DNA from: Cristatella mucedo
Lineage: Eukaryota > Bryozoa > Phylactolaemata > Cristatellidae
NCBI GenBank assembly: GCA_009760855.2
Contig: WPIO01000010.1
Span: 7,933,001 to 7,997,000, forward strand
Reading direction: 5' to 3'
DNA: 64,000 nt
Shown here: positions 1-10,979 of the stretch, one piece after another
Numbering within the stretch: position 1 is the first letter of the stretch
How the letters are laid out: each line of letters opens with the position of its first letter
The notes under the pieces: model-generated
Databases searched by the model: none
What the model saw: only the letters and a program-made list of their open reading frames with translations
Told to the model about the DNA's origin: nothing
Program-made: the position numbers and the translations under genes

Positions 1-332
1 AGCCAGCACTCTTAAATGACAGGCCTACAGGGTTGTCTTGAGAGACATGCCTCTTAAAAAGCCTTCACCGATCCAGTAACAGTGGCATACTTGAAAGACT
101 CGTGCCACTTGCATAAAACCATTCATAAACCAGAAAACAGCACACAAGTGAGAGAGAGGATAGGTGAGGATAAAAGAGGGGAGAGAATGCACGTGGAAAT
201 GTGAGCATCAGACATCATGTAAGAGGAGTGGGAAAAGGCAGCAATAATCCACGGAAGGCAGTTCCTGCCACACCGCACAAGTTTGCAGCACAACGTAACA
301 CTTTGTCGGCTGCATTGAAGCAACGATCTAAC

Positions 333-2531
333 CTCGCAGACCGTGTAGTTCTCCGAGTCCAGGTATTCGCAGAGATGAGGCAAAAGCTCCTGCCAGCTGC
401 CCAGGCCTTCCCGAGCGGTAATTGTTGTTATGAGTATACCTATGGTGGCACGAATCAGAGGCGAAGGGTCGCCAATGCTGCGCAGGCACTCCTGCTTGAT
501 AAAACTGGCAACGTCCTTAGGGAACTTGTGAAAGTGTGCACGCACATTGTTCTTAAGTATGAGGCCGCTGAGTGACCTCGTGGGTTCATCTGCAAACAAG
601 GCCAGCCGCATTGGTTCACAGACGCCAAGCAATGATGAACACATGCAATGGTTGGTGCAATAGCTCAAGTCCTACAACAGCACATGCCAACATGCAGGTA
701 GGATGAGGCTCGGACATGCACTCACGCGAGCACACACAAGTATGCTTGTGCGAAACATTGCAGCTCTTATTTGCCTGTGGCAATTTGAACACTTTCGAGG
801 CCGACTACAATAAAAACGTCAGCCGAAAAAGGGGTCTCAAAAAGAACACTCATTTTCCTAGTGTGAAACGAATTCAATGGTCGGCAGTAGCAGTAGGCAT
901 AGAGACTTGGACGAGTTAGAGCATACGACAGGCTCCTGGCGACTCGCAAACTTGCAGCTGCCAGTGGATGGCACTAAATGAAGAGCACCAAAATCGCGAC
1001 CTCTTCTGCATACCGTCTAACTTAGTGGCAACCACAATTGCAGCAGCTGCTACTGTTGCATGTGCGAACGAACGTGATGAAGACAAGCGACAGCTAGAGC
1101 TTGAGTCAATACCTTCGGTGACGAGCTTGGTCAGGACGAATATTAAATAGTTGTTGAAGTCGGGAAATCGATTCAGCTCTTCGAGTTTCTAACCGCACGC
1201 TAGTCAGGGCTTAACAAGGGCACAGCAGTGAGCGTAACACGCAGGTTTGCAACGGAAAGCAGGCACCGGTAAAGACAAACTTATGCAGCATCATACAGAT
1301 CCCGGCTCAGCCCAACTGTCGCTGCTTAACCCGGAGGCGACCGTGCACCTCGGAGTGCAAGCTTCAGAAACGAAGTGTGTCGTCTGCCACGTATAGGCGG
1401 CGAGCGACTGAAACGGCTGACGAGCCACCCGAGCAAAGGGTGGGTGCATTGCAGCAGAGCAGCTCCGACATTATGCCTCTTTGTTGCTAGTAAAACACTT
1501 TCCTTAACTGACGTTGGAACGTGCATTGCTCATTGAGACGCACAGCGGCCCAATGAGCCGCAGACGGTTGGTGGTGTACTTGGGCGCTGACCGCGCTAGC
1601 AGGCCGTAGGTAGGAGACTGGTGGCAGTTGGTGAACCGAACCTGCTTGCAGGCTACTCGAAGGCAGTGACCCGAGGGAGCCGACTGCACTGCCGACTCTG
1701 TCAGCACTAACACTGCGAATGCTGAAAGCGCCCACAGCGGTGATACGCTTAGAAAAACCTTTGCGTCTGCATCCATATTGGGCACATGAGGTTCGCGCCT
1801 GATCACTTCCGTAAGAATAAAGCTCGGCCGGAAGTACGTTCACTTCAAAAAACAGATACGACTTACAAGATTAGTGTCCCGAATGCAAGCGGTGGCTCAA
1901 AATTCCCGCGCTTTAGCTACGACACACCTCACTGAAATAAGAAAAGAGTCTTGTACAACGAGCATTGCCCTGCTTGGCATCTACAAGGGGAAAACCCGCG
2001 AATCCACCTACAGATTATTGGGCTGGCCATTATCGACTTCACCAGCCATAGTGTTAAAGAACAAACATGGCTTCTCTGCTAACAAATGAAATGCTATGCG
2101 CATAAACATGAAGAGAATGCAGGTGCTCTACTGAGAATATATCAACCCTGTCCACTCGGTTGCTAGCCTCAACATAAACCTGCGGTGCTCGCCACAGGCA
2201 GCAAATATGAGCAGCAGCCCAAAAGACGCCGGTTGCTTCACTATCAAGCGCAGAGGCACTTCTGATATTAGAATCCAAGCCGCCATAAACTCAATGCGAC
2301 TTACAGGTTAGATGTTGGCGCTTCCTCACACTTAGCGGTGCCCACAAGCTAAACATGTGCGTTTGGCGCCACTCAAGCGGCGCGCTGCCGAGCACACAAG
2401 GTAAGCAACAAATGAAACAGAAAGGATACATTTTGGACTGCTCTCTGTATAGTTGTGTTGGGCGACTGTGACTCCTTCAGAAGCTGAATGATCTGACGGA
2501 GCCCGTTCTCTTCAGGCTGCCACGCCGCCAT
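333..2531 (-). CDS. TNPO1: Transportin-1 (karyopherin beta-2), N-terminal part, three exons; gene continues off the left edge
   Basis: Transportin-1 is the nuclear import receptor for cargoes with PY-type signals such as hnRNP A1. It is built of HEAT repeats and is released from cargo by Ran-GTP. Three exons are seen on the minus strand: 2531-2430 (ATG at 2531-2529), 1188-1113 and 589-333. All have AG acceptors and GT donors, and their phases join in one frame of 145 codons. The first exon reads [20 protein letters not shown], the second holds [20 protein letters not shown], and the third holds [15 protein letters not shown] and [15 protein letters not shown]. These match the first HEAT repeats of animal transportin-1, which is about 890 residues long. 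The next exon (GAFGALQKICED in the family) is not in the window. TNPO2 is a vertebrate paralogue and cannot be excluded by name, but the family is certain. Confidence 0.95.
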
Positions 2532-2830
2532 AACTCCGGTCTTTCAACGGAGAAAAAATGACAATCCAATGCTTGCACGAGCAGAATAAAAGTATTTGTG
2601 AGACTGCAGAACAATTGTCATGACATAATTTTAAATAATATAAACACATAAAATCAAATGTCCTTAATTAGACAGAACTACGACGCTTACCCTGAGTCTA
2701 TGAACTATCCCCGCGAAGAGACAAGAGAGCTCTCTTTATATGGAGGCGCATTAATTGAAAGGACCGCTCGCACCGGCGGCCCCGTTTGGTGGACATTGGT
2801 TACGTTCGGGTCCATGGCGACGGTGGTTTA
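2532..2830 (-). promoter_or_regulatory. Probable 5' UTR and promoter side of TNPO1
   Basis: This is the stretch immediately upstream of the transportin-1 ATG. It contains a GC-richer patch at about 2760-2825 and a TTTATATGG string near 2736-2744, embedded in AT-rich sequence. No transcription start can be fixed from sequence alone. The assignment rests on position only. Confidence 0.3.
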
Positions 2831-2831
2831 A

Positions 2832-5025
2832 TTAATCATCCTCCGACCTAGTCAAGGCCCTGTTTGAATATATGCATTGCCTTTTTGTGTCATCGACAGA
2901 CTCGGGCTCCAGTCTACTGCGTGCGTGCCCTACCTCCTCAGCCAGTAGTACGAGCTTCTGCGTCCGCCGCCGCATCAGTCTCGGCCAGCTATGCCACCGA
3001 GGTTGGGGAATACACCGAACGTGTACAGGTACCCCGTAAGGTTTAGTATCGCTGTGCGGTGTCCCAATCCGTGACGTCAATCTGCGATGGAACGTTTAAG
3101 GGTGTGTAGACGCCGCGCAATTATTTGCTGTGATGCTTCGCACTTTAAAGCTAATGCAGTAAAATCAAGCCACAAGCTCGATACCCTTTTAAGGAAGCTG
3201 CAGCTTAGAAATAATTTTAGCAGCAATAAGATAGCTTAAGAGCCGCTTGTTAGCGAGCGATCTAAAAGTGCCGCATCAAGCGACTCGCACAGGACGGACT
3301 GCTCAGACCCATGCGGATTAATCGTTTATATTGACTTATATATCGGTAGTTCATGGGCTCGCCAGACGCTTTTTGCTTGTGGAGTCCCTTGAGGAGAGGC
3401 TCGGTGGGCGTTGTTAATCATGGCAACACTTTCGGATGCGATACTACTGCCAATGCGGGATCGGAACTAAAGTCTAGACCACAGAAGAAGTACATCGCCC
3501 GAAAGAGGTGCGATGCCTCACTGACGCATAACCAAATACTTGTGAAGCTGGCGTCTCGAAGCGCAGCTACGAGTAGCGGAAGCCGTGCTGATGCACGCAT
3601 TGTATTAAGAAAACAGTCTTTGGCGCCCCAAGAGAACGAAATCTCTTTCTGGGCACTTCAAATACGTGGGGAAAGGCATATTAAATAGTTTGCGATAACA
3701 TGCGAAATTTCATCACGCACAAGCACACAGATAAAAATTAACGCCAACGGAGCAAGTACCGCGAAGCAGATTAGGGTCGTAACGCCAGTCCGTAATGAGT
3801 TCTGGAGCCGGAGCATACGAACTGAAGGCATCGTCTGCAATGGATTAGGATTGGGTTAGACGGAAAGCTTAACTACTTGAATCATAAGGGTGCGAGTGGT
3901 ACGATCCAAAGTCTTATTAGAAAGGTATGCCGACGAGAGCAGAACGCGGCAGCAGTCAAGAACCCCCACGCCTTAAATAACAAGCACCTTGTCATTAACA
4001 TGTAACTGTACAATCCACAGTCAAAGGCAGCCACTCACCACTAGGAAGCAAGACGCACAGTTAAGCTGAAATCACTTCAGATCACATTTTTATTAAGTTT
4101 AAGCAATAGGCTAAGACAGCCAATTTCTAATGATTATAAATCAAGAACCGCTAAGAATCTCTTTCAACTGTCGTAACCTGGTTGATTTAGCTTGCCATCG
4201 TTTCACGTTGGAAAAGCGCTGCTCCAGGTGGATGCCGCCCTTTATTTATTTCGACACTACTCGCTGGGTAAGAAAAGAGTAGCTAATTGCATGAGATGGC
4301 TTCGAGAGGTTTACAGTACCCATGCTCTTTCTGCCCTGAATTCGAGTCGTTGAACAGCGGCATACCAAGGGGTGGGCAGAGGGACAGATGTCCCCGAGCG
4401 GCGCCAAGGTCAAGGGGCGCCAAAAGCAAAATGGATAATTTAAAAAAACTTTTTCCTTTGAGAATACCAATCTTGATTTCCAGCAAGTCCTTGTTTCAAT
4501 TGACTGGATTATTGCTGGCTGAGATTGTTAACCAAGTTTACAACAGACCTAGACTAAACTAGGCTTAGCTGGCTGTGCCAGCTGTTCACACACCAGAGGT
4601 CCTCCGCTCCACGAAATTTTATTGACAGGATATTGTCTGCCGCTCACTCGGACTGTTCATCGTTAAAATAGTGAGTTTGAAACAAGTTATTAGTATGCGT
4701 TTATTTTAGATTGTATCCTACTTTGAGACACTGCGCATTGAGTCTCCTGGCGCCTGTATGTAAACGACTTCGGCATCTCCAATCTTACCATGTCTTTTTG
4801 TCAAGTTCCCCTAATGCTCAAACTCCCGCCGGAGACGGAGTCAACGGTATCAAGACCTGTGTTACTTGAGACCAGTCTCCGCAAACTGCATTGTCACTAC
4901 GGTTATTGTGTACTCGTGTACATGTCTGGTCACCCCAGTTTATTGTCAGATGAGAGGAAAAAAAGGCAGGTGGTGCCCAGCACAGAAAACAAAAACTTGG
5001 GAAAAAGAAAGAAGCAAGCAAGTCC
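2832..5025. other. Intergenic, no gene recognised
   Basis: Both strands carry only short open frames with no recognisable domain, no convincing splice-bounded exon and no clear repeat. It separates the TNPO1 start from a block of transposon remnants. Confidence 0.5.
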
Positions 5026-5029
5026 AGCA

Positions 5030-5430
5030 ACGTACCACATATCAGATCTACCGCCCCAGCAGGCTAAGCATCGTACCACCCGCTTTTCGGAATCTAACTG
5101 CTTAAGTATACCTCGTACAAACCTCAAATCCTTTGGAGACCGTGCCTTTATTACATAATCTCCCAAGGCCTGGAAATTCACTCCCGACCTGCGTCACGAC
5201 ATCTCCTGACTTGTCCACACTTAAAAATAAACTAAAACGCATCTATTTATCACAGCACCTAGTGGGTGCCTGTGATTTTTCCTTTATGTGTTTATGCCTG
5301 CTGACACTGTTGCATGCTGCCACTAACCACACTTGCATGCTGATCCTGTGCATGTCACCCTTAATCACGTAATTCTTGCTGTTTGTGGAGAATGCTACCA
5401 CTAACCATTCGATTGTGTTACTACGAGGAT
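5030..5430 (+). mobile_element. L2/CR1-like LINE fragment (end of reverse transcriptase ORF and start of 3' UTR)
   Basis: The plus strand encodes, with frame breaks, the C-terminal signature of the reverse transcriptase ORF seen in fuller form at 12946-13500. It includes PPQQAKHRTTRFSESN and [14 protein letters not shown], then an interrupted copy of the [10 protein letters not shown] block. Downstream the 3' UTR text with the GCATGCTGATCCTGTGCATG string follows. The copy ends before the ATT-repeat tail, so it is truncated at both ends. Confidence 0.85.
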
Positions 5431-5689
5431 AAAGCCTGTTTCAGAACAAAGAAGGTATATTTTCTGGAAAATGCGTTCGAGCCATGAGCAGCCTGGTTCA
5501 AGAGGCAACTTGCTAATGATGGGCATGAAGTTTGCAGGACCTGGTTGGTCTATTCTCTATCAGAACGGTCGACATTGCTTCTGTTGTTTGCTCTTACATA
5601 TGTCTATCCAAAATTCCTGATGGTCACTTGAATTGGTAAATGGCTTTAGCCAGTGGGCGAAACCTGAAAAACTAATAATCCATGAAAAC

Positions 5690-7020
5690 AGCTCTTCTCA
5701 CCGTCTGCCTTTCACCACATGAAAGAAAGAGAGAAAAGACTTCTCAAAGGATGTGGAATGGGCAGTGCTGTTGAAGCACAAATCTTATCGGAAAATAGCG
5801 ACAACAAGAAGTTCTAAAGAGTGCTCACAGCTGCATGCAGCTCTCGGTTTCTCAAAACTTGGCGTTTCGTGGTCACCAAGAGTCTTGGCCTGGCTGGTGA
5901 GAAAAACATTGGAAACTTCTCGTGACACCTTCCTCTTCTAGCTCAGTAGGATCTTCTTCTGCAATCACACCTGGAACACGCCAAAAAGAATCCAAAATCA
6001 GTTTACTATCTGTCTCTTCGAACCCAAAATGAGTTCTTTACAATACTTGCATCCACATTAAAAGACGAGCCACACATTTGGCATACGGCGAACACACATT
6101 CTGTGGAATTCTCTTCGACTCAACTCCTAATTTGGCACATCGCGAGCAGTAATCTGCGGTCAATAGATATTTCTATTTTGATTTTGCCAACACAAAAGTC
6201 ATCAAACAGTCTTTCCTGGGATTTCTTCAAATCTGTGCCAAAGATACTGCAGCAATTGAGGGTCTCACTTTGGACAAACTCAAATCTGACAATATGTACG
6301 TGCGAGATTGCGGGTTGCAGTGCTGCACCAACTCAGCAGTCATGTCTGGCCACTTTTCAGGAAGCCAAAAAAAATGTTCTCCAGAAATGAGAAGGTTTAC
6401 AAAATGCGATAACGACAGTTTGAACCTGGCCGGAGTTCATGCTGCAAGTCAAGATTCTACTGTAATAACCTCTTTTGGAGCAATAGAGAGAGCCTAATTA
6501 TTCTTTTCAAGATTAACTTGGAGGTTAAAAGACCTGAAGACAGTCTTTGCCATCACTGCCAAACGTGACTCTGCAACAAGGTGGAGTGCAAGAGTAGAGG
6601 TTGTGAAAGCTATCACTGATGGACTGGACAGCATTGTAAATCTTGATGATTGGTGAAACAGAGCTGTACAACGAAATGTGTGACTGTGAAATGCTCCTCG
6701 CCACACTTCACGACTCGGCACTAAAGACCCATCTAGAACTCATGTCTTTTAATGTCACTTACGGAGATGTGTTTCCTAATTTGAGAGTTTCCCTTGCAAG
6801 TTCTTCTCACCATAGCTGTATCAGTCGCCAGCTGCGAACGTTCCTTTAGCAAGCGGAAAATAATCCAGTCTCATCTGAGAGCATCGCTGGGATGAGATCG
6901 ACTCTCTTAATTTTTTGGCTTCGTTAAGCATTGAGAAACAATAGACAATATTGACTTTGAAACTGTAACAGACCCGTTCGCCACGTTCAAGGCCAAGAAC
7001 ATTCACCAAAGTTAAAGCAG
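5690..7020 (+). pseudogene. Decayed hAT-family transposase (DUF4371/ZMYM1-like)
   Basis: Several plus-strand frames together spell a hAT transposase broken by stops and frameshifts. In order they are: a segment near 6000-6060 with QNEFFTILAST; the block around 6325-6485 with MSGHFSGSQKK, KCDNDSLNLAGVHAASQD and VITSFGAIER; and 6540-6655 with DSATRWSARVEVVKAITDG. Last comes the C-terminal dimerisation region near 6835-7000 with RSFSKRKIIQSHLRASLG and FETVTDPFATFKA. The order matches the family. The distance between the DSATRW block and the dimerisation region is shorter than usual, so an internal deletion is likely. No terminal inverted repeats or 8-bp target duplication were identified. Inactive. 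Confidence 0.85.
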
Positions 7021-7302
7021 TGATAGCTGCCTTGTACCCTTGACTACACTTAATAAAATGGTCTCGACTCGATATGCCTGCTAGCGTGTCTTTTTTGCAT
7101 ATCTTCTGTGGTGGAGCTATTTTTCAGAAATTTTTGACAAGCGGAGGGTGCGCCATTTGTAGCGTTGCCCCCCCCCCCCCCCGGCGCCGAAAGTTCTCAC
7201 AATGCCACCGTCGTTAAACAAGTGTTGGGCCTACGGGGTATGAAATTCCCCCCCCCCCGAGACAATTTCCCCTTGGGGTAGGACATTTCCCCTCCCTGGT
7301 AT

Positions 7303-7395
7303 ATGGTTTAGGTTTTTAGTGTTTAGGGTTTTTAGGTTTTAGTGTTTAGGGTTTATTATTTAGAGTTTAGAGTTTAATGTTTAGGGGGCTTCGCT
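7303..7395 (+). repeat. Degenerate TTTAGGG/TTTAGG repeat
   Basis: The words GTTTAGGGTTT, TTTTAGG, GTTTAGGG and TTTAGAG recur with small changes for about 90 bp. This resembles interstitial telomere-like sequence but is too degenerate to be a telomere. Confidence 0.6.
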
Positions 7396-7458
7396 TCCGC
7401 TGCCTAAATCCGCCCTTGCTCGCATTCTGCGCTTTAATTAGTGCGTATCAGGGCATAA

Positions 7459-7665
7459 CTATGGTGAGCCGTGATGGCGCATTGGGTAAGGTGGTTGCTT
7501 TGCACGACCTCGGTCCCGAGGTATCCACGACCTCGGTCCCGAGGTCGTGGATTCGAATCCTGCAGTGGGCGACCCTTTATCGCCACTGCAAGTGGTGGTG
7601 ATAGCCGTAAAGGCTCTTCTGTCGCTATACAAAAGAGGCCGTTAAATCAACTAGTATTTTTTTAT
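7459..7665 (+). mobile_element. tRNA-derived SINE, reference copy
   Basis: The copy starts with a tRNA-like head. It has an A-box-like segment at GATGGCGCATTGGGTAAGG and a B box at GATTCGAATCC (7551-7561). A core follows with GCCACTGCAAGTGGTGGTG, AGCCGTAAAGGCTCTTCTG and CGCTATACAAAAGAGG, and it ends at GTTAAATCAACTAGTATT followed by T-rich sequence. Within the head, the CACGACCTCGGTCCCGAGGT segment is duplicated, which is not seen in the other copies. At least six related copies occur in this window on both strands. No coding capacity. Confidence 0.8.
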
Positions 7666-7965
7666 TTAGATCTCCTGAGGTCGAGTTATACACGGTAGAC
7701 CTCTGAGGTTTAGCGCTCATTTTCAGGAACGCGCGGCACGCCGTAGCGCGCGCCCGCTTTGGCTGGTACGAACATTTCCCTAGCGGCGTCGAGCGGGACC
7801 TAACTTTCGCGGGACCAAACTGTATAGCTCGCCGCTGCCACGGCCGCAGCAACCGCCGCCGCCGCCGCCGCTCGCTCCATTAGAAACCATCCTTCCAATC
7901 CATCCATTCCTCTAATTATACTGAGTTGATTTTATTTTAATAAAGCGTGAACTTCATTTAATCGT

Positions 7966-7990
7966 GTATATATATATATATATATATATT
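7966..7990. repeat. (TA)n microsatellite
   Basis: About 12 uninterrupted TA dinucleotides lie inside the putative fold-back element. Confidence 0.9.
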
Positions 7991-8110
7991 TAAATTTATA
8001 TTCTTAGTTATACATTCGTCAACATGGGGGGAAATGTCCTATCCCGGGGAAATGTCCGGGGGGGGGATGTCCTAGGGTCCACCGGAGGGGGGGGATGTCC
8101 TACAACTGGC

Positions 8111-9550
8111 TCTGTACCGCGCGACAGCATTAGTCCGGCGGAAGCTGCTGAGGCGGGAACAGCGGACCCACTTGCAGGAGATACTTCCAAGATAGCGTGC
8201 TGGCCTTGCGGCCCGGTTCCGGGTTTCCGCTATAAACGGCAACTGCCTGAGCCGTCTTGATCTGTGTGCGACTGCCCGCACAAAAATAACAACAAGAAAG
8301 TTTAAATTATAACCAAAACAAGAAAAGCAAACCCAAAAGCCACGAGGAGAGACGTGTCGTGCTTCAACGTTGGACCAGCGCCGAATGTGCGGCGTCGATA
8401 GAAGTCGTGCATTCGCACTGAATAAACTAGAAGGTACGCTCAAACGATCCTTTAGGCAGAAGATTCGTCTAGCCACGCTATTAACACGGATAGAAAGTTA
8501 ATTGCTAGGAGAATTATCCGTCTAGTAGTTGGGCGGCGCACTTTGCTAATCAAACCAGCTTATTTCTCGATAACGACGCGCTAATTCTCCCGTATATATA
8601 AAATGCCTACACAGAAATTTAGGGATTTTGGAACGTTATACAAATATTTCATATTTATTACTATTAAATCTATCCCTTAACGTTCCCAAGATTAGTTGTA
8701 AGTTATTAACTCGGGAAAAAAATTTTAAGCAGGTCCTCTCGTGACGCTTTTCTCACGATCTGGCAGTATCCTATCATCCGAGAGTATCTCTAAGATTACT
8801 AGTGAAGAATTCTTAGTATGGAGCTGTCTAAGGTGAGACGATAATTTGATAGCCTAAAAATTTATGGAAATGAATTCAGCGCCCTAAAATCCGAGGAATT
8901 GCAGCTTCGGCTTAAGTTGCTAATGGGATATTGCTATCGAAGAGTTAGCCCTATTTGCAAAATAACGTGCCCAATACCAGCCAATCGCTGGTATATCTAC
9001 GACTAAAGCCGCACAGCTGCATACACATGTAAGCATGCCCGGACCTTAAGTCAATGTCTCCAAGCTCGTATCCTAAACCAATATTTAAATCTGCTGATGC
9101 GAGACCGTGGATTTACTAATGAGGAGACATAACTCTGCCAGACTTTCTCTGTCGATGCAGAGTCTAGGTTTTTGAAACTTAATGGAATACACCCAAACGC
9201 GATGTTAAAAATCTATTATTGATCGTGTATCCAATTCTCGAGATGATAGTCAAAGCCTGTTCTCGCTGAGGCGTTGCCACTGAAAAAGAGCTAGCAGGCT
9301 AAATTTGATCGCATCGCATCGCAGGCGTGTATTTCTGTTCAGGCTCAAACGAAGCGACAGTAGCTGGTAGCAGCAGTCTTTTCCATTCGATATACGCACC
9401 TCAAAAGCGATTGTTTTCCGCTCATAATGCGTCTGCTTAGGAGCCCTCATTGCTGCGGACAGCCTGAAGACACTAAAAAGAAATTCCATGGTTTCTGGAC
9501 TGGACTTCTCGCTTGAGCAGGAGTACCTCGGTTTCCGAAGTGCCAGCAGC
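8111..9550. other. Intergenic, nothing recognised
   Basis: Mostly AT-rich sequence with many stops in all frames. No gene, RNA or named repeat could be supported. Confidence 0.45.
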
Positions 9551-9559
9551 GCTTAAGGA

Positions 9560-9900
9560 AAATAGCAGGCCATGCCGATCCCGATGAGAAGAAGTAATAA
9601 CAAGCCTACCGCTTACTGGCGGTATAGGCCTAATACAGAGACTATTTCCAGACATGGCTATCAATATTTTATCAGTTTTATTGATAGCAAAAGTAGACAT
9701 ATTCGTGTCGACTTCATTCGGCAGAAGAGTGAGTTGTCAGCCCTACTCAAGGAAGGAGTATAGAACAGCCGTTGAAACCAGTGTTATAAGCAAATTAAAG
9801 CGATTCGCGCCGGCAATGGTGGTGAGTACATCTGCACTAAGCTGACTGATAGCCTAAAGGTTGCAGGCATAGCTCATTCGCGGACTGAGAGAGGCAATTG
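9560..9900 (+). pseudogene. Ty1/copia integrase remnant
   Basis: Adjacent plus frames read GYQYFISFIDSKSRHIRV, then RQKSELSALLKE, then RAGNGGEYICTKLTDSL and AGIAHSRTE. This is the order of the copia integrase core, where a YFITFIDDYSR block is followed by a DNGGEY motif. Here the catalytic D of DNGGEY reads as G. Frameshifts and stops separate the pieces. No long terminal repeats were identified on either side, so only an internal scrap remains. Confidence 0.7.
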
Positions 9901-10735
9901 CATCTGCTGAGTAACTTAAAATCGTTGGACGCACAAGGCAGTGTCTGATAAAACACCACGCACGACCTGAACTCGAGAAAAAGCGGACACGTCCAATTTC
10001 GCGAGAGTTCCGCGGTTTGGCACCTGCGTCCGTGTGCCAGATCAGTTCAGGACTAAATTAGCTACTAATCTAAGCGATATATCTTCGTTGGTTATAGTCA
10101 TGATCCAGGATCTAACTATTACCGCTTGTAAGATTTAGTAACTCGCTCAGCGTTTAGCAGCTGAAAACGCTCTTTTCGACGAAGGTGATGCAATGCCAAG
10201 GGAGGATGCTGCTCTGGACAATGAGCAGCCAACTCCCTTGGAGACAGAGAGGCGAGAGCGGCACACTGCTGACAGCAGCGGTGGCATCGAGCGAGCTCCG
10301 ATGGGGACCGACGATGGAAGAAAAAGTTACTAAGGGGTCAAACAGCGCCGAAGAAAAGGAGGCATTATCCTCACCGTTGCTACTTGGGATGTCATTGGTC
10401 ACACAAAGAGAATAGCTGACCCAACAGTTTCAGTGGAATGATGTGTGCCACTTGAGTTCAGGCTGATTTTTTTTTAAAAATGGCTCTTTTCAGTAATCCA
10501 CAAGCTGTATAACGAGTGATTTTTCTCGATTCTCCATAAAGAAAGAAGATACTGCTCAATAACATGTTAGCATCTCAGAATCCAATCCAGGCTTTTTGAG
10601 TAGCGTTCAAACGACTAGCGATTCGAATCACATTGCGATAGTCACTTTGTTGAGTAAATTAGTACACAGTTGAACTTCTAACAGTGTGTGGCATGCAGGT
10701 TTGTGAGAAGCTAAATATTTACGTGAGCTTTAGTA
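9901..10735. other. Intergenic, nothing recognised
   Basis: Short open frames on both strands at about 10154-10415 show no domain. No repeat was recognised. Part of this stretch could be unrecognised copia sequence. Confidence 0.4.
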
Positions 10736-10738
10736 ACA

Positions 10739-10830
10739 ATAATAATAATAATACACTTGATAAAGGGCCCGCAGAGAACTCAATCTATTTCTAGGCGCTT
10801 TACATTTGCTGCAAAGGAAAACACGATTGA
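10739..10830 (-). mobile_element. LINE 3' end fragment
   Basis: Read on the minus strand, this is the terminal GCAAATGTAAAGCGCCTAGA block, then the GATTGAGTTCTC and CTTTATCAAGTG words and an (ATT)n tail at 10738-10753. Only the last roughly 100 bp of the element is present. Confidence 0.8.
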
Positions 10831-10979
10831 TTTTTTCAAAATTTCATTGAAACACTACCGAGATTATTACTTAGTGCACCCGATTTATGACCTCTGCTAC
10901 GTAGGCAACGTTACGACACAGAAATGTTGGAAAGAGACTGCAGCCTCCTTGGGCCTCACGGGAGGGCCGTAGAGAATGG

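Larger units (their letters stand above)
7140..8110. mobile_element. Putative fold-back element bounded by inverted GGACATTTCCCC arrays
   Basis: The left flank (about 7160-7300) holds runs of C and the words ACAATTTCCCC and GGACATTTCCCC. The right flank (about 8024-8105) holds the reverse complement GGGGAAATGTCC repeated, with runs of G. The two arrays therefore face each other in inverted orientation about 720 bp apart. Between them lie TTTAGGG-like sequence, a tRNA-derived SINE and a TA microsatellite. No transposase ORF is present. The element name and exact ends are inferred. Confidence 0.5.

Noticed and set aside
201-575. Plus-strand open frame of 124 codons
   Set aside because: Antisense to transportin-1 exon 3 (589-333), whose protein match is unambiguous.
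10154-10415. Pair of overlapping open frames on opposite strands
   Set aside because: Short, with no motif and no supporting context.
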